Of a stretch of 64,000 nucleotides of DNA, positions 9,388 through 18,700 are shown piece by piece (position 1 is the stretch's first letter; each line of letters begins with the position of its first letter). This DNA comes from Bacteroidota bacterium (GTDB taxonomy: Bacteria > Bacteroidota > Bacteroidia > 2-12-FULL-35-15), in contig JAOQAD010000037.1 in the NCBI GenBank assembly GCA_025963775.1, positions 251,638 through 315,637 of the forward strand, written 5' to 3'. Below the pieces are notes generated by a model. That model was not told the origin of the DNA. It saw only the letters and a program-made list of their open reading frames with translations, and made no database searches. A program made the position numbers and the translations under genes.

Positions 9388-11505
9388 TTATACTTTTTCT
9401 GTTTTACCTTTTGCTTTTGCGATCACCTCATCTGCGATTGCGCGCGGAGTTTCTGCGTAGTGGTCGAATTCCATGGTGCTTGTAGCACGTCCTGATGTGA
9501 TGGTACGTAATTGTGTTACATAACCGAACATTTCAGACAGTGGCACTTTTGCCTTGATCACCTGGGTAACTCCTTTGGAGTCCATTCCTTCGATCTGGCC
9601 GCGACGCTTGTTCAAGTCACCTACAACATCACCCATGTTCTGCTCCGGAGTAAGAACCTCAATTTTCATGATCGGCTCTAACAATACCGGCTTACATTTT
9701 GGCAATGCCTCACGGAAAGCTGTACGTGCTGCGATCTCAAATGATAATGCATCTGAATCGACATTGTGGTAAGAACCGTCAATCAACCGGATCTTCAGTG
9801 AATCCATCGGGTAGCCGGCTAAAACACCGTTTACCATTGCCTGTTTGAATCCTTTTTCAACTGCAGGGATAAATTCGCGTGGAATGTTACCACCGGAGAT
9901 CTCGTTGATGAACTGTAATCCGCCATCCTTAGCGATATCCCAATCCGCGTCAACAGGAGATGCCACAAATTTAATGTCGGCAAATTTACCGCGTCCACCG
10001 GACTGTTTCTTATATACTTCACGGTGCTCAACAGAGCCGTTGATTGTTTCTTTGTAAGATACCTGTGGAGCTCCCTGGTTTACTTCCACTTTGAATTCGC
10101 GCTTTAAACGGTCAACGATGATCTCGAGGTGAAGCTCACCCATACCGCTAACGATCGTTTGTCCGCTGTCCTCATCCGTTTTAACGCGGAAGGTAGGATC
10201 CTCTTCGGATAATTTATTTAATGCTACGCCCAACTTATCAAGATCGGCCTGAGTTTTAGGCTCAATTGCGATACCGATAACCGGCTCAGGGAAGTTCATT
10301 GCCTCCAGGACGATCGGGTGTTTTTCATCACATAAAGTATCTCCTGTACGGATATCTTTAAATCCAACTGCTGCCCCGATATCTCCTGCTTCAATAAATT
10401 CAATTGCATTCTGCTTGTTAGCGTGCATCTGGAAGATACGTGAAATACGCTCTTTGTTTCCGCTGCGGGTGTTCAGTACATAAGAACCTGCATCCAAACG
10501 GCCGGCATAAGCACGGAAGAAGCATAAACGGCCCACGAATGGATCGGTAGCGATCTTAAATGCAAGAGCTGTGAAAGGCTCTTTTACATCCGGTTTACGT
10601 GTAACAGGCTCGTCAGTATCAGGATTGATCCCGTGAGTAACGTCTTTATCCATTGGTGATGGCATCAATTCCATTACCAGGTCCAGCATTGTCTGAACAC
10701 CTTTGTTTTTAAAGGCTGATCCACAAAGCATCGGAACAACTTTATTCGCGATACATGCCTGGCGCAATGCCGTAAGCACTTCTCTTTCTGTGATCGAGTT
10801 AGGATCCTCAAAGAATTTTTCCATTAACGACTCATCGAATTCAGCGATTGCTTCAAGCAACTGGCCTCTCCAATAAGCTACGTCTTCTTTCATATCCTCA
10901 GGAATAGGAACTTCTTTAAAAGTCATTCCTTTATCTTCTTCATTCCATACAATACCACGGTTGTTGATCAGATCAACCACCCCGATAAATGTTTCTTCAG
11001 CACCAATTGGCAATTGTAATGGCAATGGATTACCTCCCAGTACTTCTTTTACCTGTTTTACAACATTTAAAAAGTCGGCACCGGAACGGTCCATTTTATT
11101 TACGAAACCTAAACGGGTTACGTTGTAATTGTTTGCAAGCCTCCAGTTTGTTTCCGATTGTGGTTCAACGCCATCAACTGCGGAAAAAAGGAACACCAAT
11201 CCATCCAGTACACGTAATGAGCGATTCACCTCAACGGTGAAATCCACGTGGCCCGGGGTATCGATGATATTTACTTTGTATTGCTGATCCCTGTATTTCC
11301 AAAAGCAGGTAGTTGCAGCGGAAGTGATTGTTATACCACGCTCCTGCTCCTGAACCATCCAGTCCATAGTAGCAGCTCCATCATGCACCTCACCGATCTT
11401 ATGCGTAACACCTGTGTAATACAGGATACGCTCTGTACAGGTTGTTTTACCAGCATCAATGTGAGCTGCAATCCCTATATTCCTTGTATATCTTAAATCT
11501 GACAT
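9388..11505 (-). CDS. fusA: Elongation factor G
   Basis: EF-G (705 residues) is the GTPase that drives translocation on the ribosome and, with RRF, ribosome recycling. The G domain carries the P-loop AHIDAGKTT (about residues 14-22), switch [10 protein letters not shown] and the NKMD guanine-specificity motif. Domains II-V follow to the C-terminal [16 protein letters not shown]. The length and all motifs are those of a normal active EF-G. It is between rpsG and rpsJ. Confidence 0.98.
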   Translation of the reverse strand: MSDLRYTRNIGIAAHIDAGKTTCTERILYYTGVTHKIGEVHDGAATMDWMVQEQERGITITSAATTCFWKYRDQQYKVNIIDTPGHVDFTVEVNRSLRVLDGLVFLFSAVDGVEPQSETNWRLANNYNVTRLGFVNKMDRSGADFLNVVKQVKEVLGGNPLPLQLPIGAEETFIGVVDLINNRGIVWNEEDKGMTFKEVPIPEDMKEDVAYWRGQLLEAIAEFDESLMEKFFEDPNSITEREVLTALRQACIANKVVPMLCGSAFKNKGVQTMLDLVMELMPSPMDKDVTHGINPDTDEPVTRKPDVKEPFTALAFKIATDPFVGRLCFFRAYAGRLDAGSYVLNTRSGNKERISRIFQMHANKQNAIEFIEAGDIGAAVGFKDIRTGDTLCDEKHPIVLEAMNFPEPVIGIAIEPKTQADLDKLGVALNKLSEEDPTFRVKTDEDSGQTIVSGMGELHLEIIVDRLKREFKVEVNQGAPQVSYKETINGSVEHREVYKKQSGGRGKFADIKFVASPVDADWDIAKDGGLQFINEISGGNIPREFIPAVEKGFKQAMVNGVLAGYPMDSLKIRLIDGSYHNVDSDALSFEIAARTAFREALPKCKPVLLEPIMKIEVLTPEQNMGDVVGDLNKRRGQIEGMDSKGVTQVIKAKVPLSEMFGYVTQLRTITSGRATSTMEFDHYAETPRAIADEVIAKAKGKTEKV

Positions 11506-11558
11506 TTTATCTTTCTATCTAAATTCTATTTCTAATCTTAATTCTAACCGTAAAGGAA

Positions 11559-12026
11559 TTAGAACCTGAAATGCGAGAATGCTTTGTTAGCTTCTGCCAT
11601 TTTATGAACGTCTTCTTTCTTTTTGAAAGCAGCACCTTCTTCTTTTGAAGCTGCAACGATCTCACCGGCTAATTTAGCAGCCATTGATTTTTCGTTACGC
11701 TTACGAGCGTAAAGGATCATCCATTTGATACCCATTGATACTTTTCTTTCCGGGCGGATCTCTGAAGGGATCTGGAAAGTTGCACCACCAACCCTGCGGG
11801 AACGAACCTCAACTGCAGGTGTTACATTGCTTAACGCTTTTTTCCATGTTTCCAGGCCGTCAGCTTCCGTTCTTTTCTGAACGATCTCGATCGCATCATA
11901 AAACACATCATACGAAATGCTTTTTTTGCCATCATACATCAGGTTATTCACGAAACGTGTAACTAACACATCGTTAAACTTTGGATCCGGTAAAAGGATT
12001 CTCTTTTTTGCTTTGGTCTTTCTCAT
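11559..12026 (-). CDS. rpsG: 30S ribosomal protein S7
   Basis: S7 (155 residues) nucleates head assembly and lies near the E site. It begins [27 protein letters not shown] and contains [24 protein letters not shown] and the C-terminal [19 protein letters not shown]. The length is normal. It follows rpsL by 69 bases and precedes fusA. Confidence 0.98.
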   Translation of the reverse strand: MRKTKAKKRILLPDPKFNDVLVTRFVNNLMYDGKKSISYDVFYDAIEIVQKRTEADGLETWKKALSNVTPAVEVRSRRVGGATFQIPSEIRPERKVSMGIKWMILYARKRNEKSMAAKLAGEIVAASKEEGAAFKKKEDVHKMAEANKAFSHFRF

Positions 12027-12095
12027 TGTTATTTATTTAGGGCTCGTATTTGTTGCTTCAGGGGTTTCCTTACTCAAATCCTTACCCGGTTCTCT

Positions 12096-12500
12096 TTATT
12101 TCTTTTTAGCCGGTGCAGCCTTAGCGCCTGCTTTTGGTTTTTTAGTTCCGTATTTTGAACGCCTCTGGTTACGTCCGTCAACTCCGGATGTATCCAATGC
12201 ACCACGAACAATGTGGTAACGTACTCCCGGAAGATCTTTTACCCTTCCGCCACGGATCAGAACGATCGAGTGTTCCTGGAGGTTATGGCCTTCTCCCGGA
12301 ATGTATGCATTCACCTCTTTTTTGTTCGTTAAACGAACACGGGCAACCTTTCTCATTGCTGAGTTTGGCTTTTTAGGGGTGGTTGTATAAACACGGGTAC
12401 ATACTCCACGTTTCTGAGGGCTTGATTCAAGAGCTGCTGATTTGCTTCTGTTAGCAGCTTTTGTTCTTCCTTTACGCACTAATTGCTGGATAGTAGGCAT
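12096..12500 (-). CDS. rpsL: 30S ribosomal protein S12
   Basis: S12 (134 residues) monitors codon-anticodon pairing. It contains the decoding loops [20 protein letters not shown] and [31 protein letters not shown], with the lysines and proline that are sites of streptomycin-resistance mutations in other species in their wild-type state ([15 protein letters not shown]). A lysine/alanine-rich tail closes the protein. It is the first gene of the superoperon, about 65 bases downstream of a good promoter. Confidence 0.98.
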   Translation of the reverse strand: MPTIQQLVRKGRTKAANRSKSAALESSPQKRGVCTRVYTTTPKKPNSAMRKVARVRLTNKKEVNAYIPGEGHNLQEHSIVLIRGGRVKDLPGVRYHIVRGALDTSGVDGRNQRRSKYGTKKPKAGAKAAPAKKK

Positions 12501-12568
12501 TTTTCTGGTATTAAATTTTTATCAGTTTTAACTTAAAATAAAATAAACCCCCGCTTTTTTGGGGAGGG

Positions 12569-12597
12569 CAAAGGTAATAATTATTTATTATAAACAA
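12569..12597 (-). promoter_or_regulatory. Promoter of the str-S10-spc ribosomal superoperon
   Basis: Read on the minus strand, TTG (12597-12595), an 18-base spacer and TACCTTTG (12576-12569) fit the Bacteroidota housekeeping consensus (-33 TTTG, -7 TAnnTTTG). Transcription would begin near 12,562, leaving a leader of about 60 bases before rpsL. The leader holds a short C4/G4 hairpin (about 12,547-12,566) followed by A/T-rich sequence. I saw no other equally good promoter within the ribosomal block, which fits a single long transcript. Confidence 0.6.
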
Positions 12598-12724
12598 TAG
12601 CACGTTCAAAAAAAAGTTATGTTTTCCTGAAAAAAGTATTCACCAAATCGGCAAAAACGCATAAAATTCTGATTTATAGGACTTTTTGACAGCCAAAAAA
12701 CTTATTAACTTTCTGAAAAAAGAA

Positions 12725-12765
12725 GAAAAAAAATCGGGAAGACCGTTTTACGGATCTTCCCGATT
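12725..12765 (-). terminator. Rho-independent terminator of the giant CHU_C gene
   Basis: The arms 12732-12745 and 12751-12765 form a 14-bp stem with one bulged base and a five-base loop. On the minus strand the stem is followed by a run of eight T and further T-rich sequence. It lies about 20 bases past the stop of the 2921-residue gene and separates it from the ribosomal promoter. The rest of 12,501-12,786 is A/T-rich leader and promoter DNA. Confidence 0.85.
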
Positions 12766-12786
12766 CCTGATTTTTATTAAACAGAA

Positions 12787-15700
12787 TTACCTGATCAGCT
12801 CAAATGAGCCTTTCTCAAAGTATTCTTTTCCATCGTATCCTTTTGCGCTGATGATGAAGAAGTATGTTCCGTCAGGAACCAATACTCCCGCAGCAGTGCG
12901 TCCATCCCATCCGCCGTTGGTGGTGTGCCATTCGTACTCTTTCTGTCCCCAGCGGTTGTAGATCTCCGCATCCATTGTTTCAAGGCCTACGTTCTTCACG
13001 GTGAAGATATCATTCACGTTATCCCCGTTTGGCGTAAACACGTTAGGGATCACAAACACCGAGTTGATGAACACATCAATGGTGGTGCATGCCGTATCGA
13101 TACAGCCTACGCCGTTATCAGCGATCAGGCAGACACTGTTGGTGCCCAGCTGCGTGAAGATATAGCTCGAATTGAAGCTTGTATCGGTGCTTCCGTTCGG
13201 GAACTGCCACAGGTAGTTAACGCCGCCGGTGCTTGTATTGGTAAAGCTTACCGGCAATGGCTTCTCACCTGTTGAAGGCGTTGCCGTAAAGGATGCCATT
13301 ACACCGCTCGTGGAAGTCACAGTGAATGCAGAACCGCCGCCGATCATTGTCACGCAGCCATTTCCGTCAGTGATGGTAAGTGTGTACACACCCGGCCCTA
13401 CATTGGTGAGGTTGAGTGAATCGCCTACGTTGTTGCCGGAAACATCCTGCCACAGGTAGGTATAAGGGTTTTGCCCCGAAACGATCGTTACCCCGGTGAT
13501 GGCCCCGGTTGAATCACCGCAGGTTGCGCCTGTGATCATCATATTGGTGGAATCAGCCACTGGCAGCGGGTTGAATGTGATCGTAACCGCCGATGAGTAG
13601 CTTGTACAGGATCCTACCGTTTCTGTTGCATAAATAGTTGTGGTACCGGTAATTCCTGTTGGTGTGAACGGATTACCTGTTCCGATGTTCGTTGTAAGGC
13701 CCGCATCCGAATACCAGTTAACGCTTCCTCCTGCGCCCGCAAATGTGATCGGGCCAACCGTTGATCCGGCGCAGTATGGCGAAGGATTGGTTACGGAAGG
13801 AGCCTGTGGCAACGGTGTGATGGTCAGCACCATGCTATCCAGCACTGCATTACAAACTCCTGTAGGGTCGTCTGTTGTTAAATAAAGTGTAACCGCACCT
13901 GCAGTTGTATCTGCCGCAGAAGGCGTATATGTTGCGTTTAAAAGCGCTGCATTATCGAACGTACCGGAACCGCCTGAGGTCCAGGTTGCGCTGTTTGCGC
14001 TTCCGCCAATGCTTCCTGCAGCCGTATAGGTTCCGCCTGCACAAACCGCTGTATCCGTTCCGGCATTAACCGTTGCAGGAACATTGATGGTGATCGTGAG
14101 TGAATCCACCGCAGAGGCACAGCCGCCCGCAGGAACAATGTTATTTACGATCGTATACGTACCCGGCGCTGAATTGGCAAGGTCAACCTGTCCTGTTGAA
14201 GGGCTTACAAACACTAATCCCGCAGGAGTTGCTGTAAATGCACCTGCGCTTGCACCTGAAGCGAATACAGGCGTTGGGTTGCTTCCCGACTGGCAGAATG
14301 ATGTTGCTGCGCCTGAAAAGGAGAATGTTGCAACCGGGGCTGTTGTAATGGTCACTATTGCGGTGTCTGTACTTGGGCAAGGCCCGTTCGTAGTGTACAC
14401 CACCGTGTAGGTTCCCAGTGTACTTGCGCTGAGGTCGATCTCACCGGTTGATGTGCTGATGAAGGAGATACCTGCAGGAGTTGCGCTGAATACACCGCCT
14501 GCAACACCCGTAACAGTAGGAACAGGGTCGGTTCCCGACTGGCAGAATGTGCTTCCCGAATAAGAGAAGGTTGCACTGTCGAGTGGCGTGATCGATAACA
14601 CGGCAAAGTCTGTTACCGCATTACATCCGCCTGCAGGATCATTTGTAGTGATTGTTAATACAACCGTACCTGCCGTTACATCAGCAGCGGAAGGCGTATA
14701 AACAGGGCCCAGCAGGGTTGCATCATTGAAGCTTCCTGATCCGTTGGTGGTCCAGAGCACAGAGCCTGCACTTCCGCCCATCACTCCGTTCAGTGTGAGT
14801 GTTCCGAGCTCACAGATCGTATCATTCAGGCCGGCATTAACAGTGGCCGCCTGGCTGATCGTAACCGTATCCATTGCAGAGGCAGCAGCACATCCGCCAC
14901 CCGCAGCAATCGTATTGGTAATGGTATAGGTACCCGCCGCTGAGCCTGTAAGGTCGATCTCGCCGGTTGCAGGATCTACAAACACGAGGCCTGCAGGGCT
15001 TGCTGTGAATACACCTGCACTTGCACCCGGGCCAAAGCCAGGGGTTGGATTAGGATCGGAAGAGCAGAAGCTTAAAGCATAGCCGAACAATGCACTTGGC
15101 GCTGTTGTAAGCGTAACTGTCACAATACTGTTGCTTGGGCAAACGCCGTTTGTCTGGTAGGTAATGTTGTATGTACCCAGCGCGCTTGCACTCAGGTCGA
15201 TCAGGCCGGATAATGTATCCATCACAAGGCCGGTAGAAGGTAAAACACTGAACACACCTCCCGGGGTTCCTGTAATGTTTGCAGATGGATCAGTTCCTGT
15301 CTGGCAATACGTAGAAGAAGAATAAGAGAATGCAGCATTATCGATCGGGTTCACATTCACAGTGACTGTTACCGGTGTGCCCGGGCAGCCGTTATCTGTC
15401 GGAGTGATCGTATAAACAGCAGATCCTGCAGTTGTAGCGCTTACAAGGTCAAGCAGCTGGGAGATCGAAGTTCCCGAACCGGCTACAGCACCCGTAACAT
15501 TTGTCTGGGCAACTGTCCAGTCGAACGTGGTTGCCCCGAGGTTGCTGGTTAAAGCGATACCTGTTGCAGCGCCATCACAGATATTTTGTGTGGAAGGCGT
15601 GGCAGTTGCTGAAGGCAATGGATTTACCGTGATCACAACAGTAATCGGTGTTGATGAAGCACATCCGCTGGCAGAAGGAGTGATGGTGTATGTTACAGAG

Positions 15701-18700
15701 CCCGGGCTTGTTCCTGTAGCTGTAAGCACCTCGGCAATGGTAGAACCACTGCCGGAGCCGCCACCTGTAGCACCGCTTTGTGAAGAGGTCCATGTAAATG
15801 TAGTACCTGCTACATTGCTTGTTAAGGCGATAGAAGTTGTTGCTCCTGAACAGATCGTCTGGTTCACAGGTGTTGCTGTAACAACAGGCGTAGGATTAAC
15901 AGTAACGGTAACTGTAGAAGGCGTACCAACACAACCATTAGCAGTCGGGGTGATCGTATAATCAGCTGTTCCCGGTGTGGAAGCTGTGGCTGTAAGCACT
16001 TGTGCTATGGATGTTCCTGCCCCTCCTGCTGCGCCGCTCACGTTTGTTTGTGAAGCCGTCCAGGTAAATGAAGTCCCTGCAACAGACCCTGACAAGGAAA
16101 TTCCTGTTGTTGCTCCCGAACAGATGGTTTGGGAAGCAGGTGTTGCGATCACATTCGGTGAAGGATTTACAGTGATGGTAACCGTTACCGGCAATCCGGT
16201 ACAGCCATTTGCAGAAGGTGTGATCGTGTACACAACACTGCCCGCAGCTGTGGTTGTAGCTGTAAGTGCCTGGGCAATAGATGAACCGCTGCCGGCTGAT
16301 GCACCGGAAGCATTTGTCTGTGATACGGTCCAGGCGAACGTTGCCCCTGCCACATTACTGCTCAGGGAAATCGAGGTGGCGGTTCCCGAACAAATGGTTT
16401 GTACTGTAGGAGTTGCTGTAACCACGGGTACCGGGTTTACCGTAATGATAACGCTGATCGGTGTTCCCGAGCAACCGTTGGCTGAAGGCGTGATCGAATA
16501 GGTTGCTGTACCGGTTGTACTTCCGGTTGTGGTCAGCACCTGTGCGATGGAAGATCCTGTGCCGGCTGTTGCACCGCTCACTCCCGACTGGGATACTGTC
16601 CAGCTGAACGTGGTACCTGCGGTAAAGCTGGTGAGTGAAATCCCTGTTGTTCCGCCGGAACATAATGTCTGGGAAGAAGGTGTTGCTGTAGCAAACGGAA
16701 CCGGGTTAACAGTAACCGTTACTGTAATTGGAGTACCAGAACAGCCATTGGCCGTTGGAGTGACCGAATATACAGCAGTACCCGGTGATGAGCCTGTTGC
16801 TATAAGTGTTTGGGCAATGGATGATCCGCTTCCTGCTGATCCGCCGGAAACACCTGTTTGTGTAACCGTCCAGGCAAATGTTGTACCTGTAACACTTCCG
16901 CTTAAAGTAACCGATGCAGGAGTTCCTGAACAGATGGTTTGGGTAGAAGGCGTTGCAGTAGCTACCGGGATCGGATTCACATTGATGGTCACAAGGATCG
17001 GTGTTCCTGTACATCCGTTTGCCGAAGGTGTGATGGTGTAGGTAGCTGAGCCGGGAACAGTTCCTGTAGTGGAAAGTGCCTGTGCAATAGAGCTTCCGCT
17101 GCCTGCAGAACCGCCGCTTACACCTGACTGGGATACTGTCCAGGAGAAAGTGGCTCCCGGAGTTGCGCTGCTCAGTGCAATACCTGTTGTGCTTCCGGAG
17201 CAAAGCGTTTGCGTGGAAGGGGTTGCTGTAACAGAAGGAATAGGATTAACAGTTACCGTTACAGTGACAGGAGTTCCGGGACAACCGTTTGCTGTTGGTG
17301 TAACCGTATAAACAGCCGTACCTGCTGAGGTACCTGTTGCCGATAAAGTTTGTGAGATGCCGGTTCCGGAACCTGCAGCAGCACCGGAAACACCGGTCTG
17401 AACAACAGTCCATGAATACGTTGCAGTTGCAACATTTCCGGATAATAATACAGATGTAACACCACCGGAGCAAATGGTCTGTGTGGTAGGTGTTGCCGTA
17501 ACAGTAGGGATCGGGTTCACGTTGATCGTAACTGTAATAGGGCTGCCTGCGCAGCCTCCCGCGGTTGGAGTAACTGTATAAACGGCAGATCCGGGCACAG
17601 TACCGGTTGTTGACAATGTTTGTGCGATCGAGGATCCTGATCCGGCAGAAGCACCGGAAACACCGGTTTGAACTACTGTCCAGGTGTATGTTGTTCCCCC
17701 GATAGAACTGCTGAGTGCAATGGAAGTTGCCGAACCGGAACAAATATTCTGGCTTGAAGGAGTAGCCGTTGCAACCGGTGTAGGACTGATGGTAACCGAT
17801 GCTGTTGCTACTGCTGATGCACAACCACCGCTGGCAGCGATCGTGTTCGTTACTGTATAGGTTCCTGCGGTGCTTGAAGAAAGGTTGATCTGGCCGGTAT
17901 TCACATTCACAAACACAAGGCCTGCCGGGCTTGACGTAAATGTTCCCGCGCTGGCGCCTGCCCCGAACGTAGGGAAAGGATTGGGAGCAGATTTACAATA
18001 CGGGCCTGCATAGCTGAAGGTTGCAGAAGGTGCACTTGAGATAGTAATGTTTACAGTGCTTGTATTCGGGCATGGCCCGCTTGTAGTATATGTAACGGTA
18101 TAGGTATTCAGTGTACTGGCGCTTACATCGATAAGGCCGGTATTCACATTCAGGAACACAAGGCCGGCAGGAGTGGCGGTAAATGTACCACCTGCAAGGC
18201 CGGTAATTGTAGCTGCAGGGTCAGTGCCTGTCTGGCAATAGGTAGATGATGAATACGTAAATGATGCATTATCCCTCGGTGTAACGGTAATGGTCACAGT
18301 GATCGGATTACCGGTACAGCCACCCGCAGTCGGAGTGATCGTATAAACAGCCGTTCCCGAGCTTGCAGTTGTAGCAGTCAGCACCTGTGCAATAGAAGCT
18401 CCGGATCCCGGAGAAGCACCTGAAACATTCGTCTGAACCACAGTCCAGCTGAACGTTGTTCCTGCAATGTTACTTGTTAAATTGATCCCGGAAGAAGTTC
18501 CGGAGCAGATGGTTTGTGAAGCAGGAGTTGCAGTCACCACCGGTTTTGGATTTACAGTGATCGGCACTATGATCGCTGCACCGGCACAGCCGCCAAAGCT
18601 TGGTATGATTGTATACGTTGCAGTACCGGCTGTTGTGCCGGTTGCAGTCAATACCTGTGTAATGGTTGAACCTGAGCCCGCAGCTCCGCCCGAAACACCG

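Noticed and set aside
15527-17311. Long plus-strand open frames opposite the giant gene (for example 15,527-15,961, 15,977-16,501, 16,529-17,041)
   Set aside because: They are mirror frames of the 90-residue repeats; their text repeats with the same 270-base period and has no start signal or family likeness.
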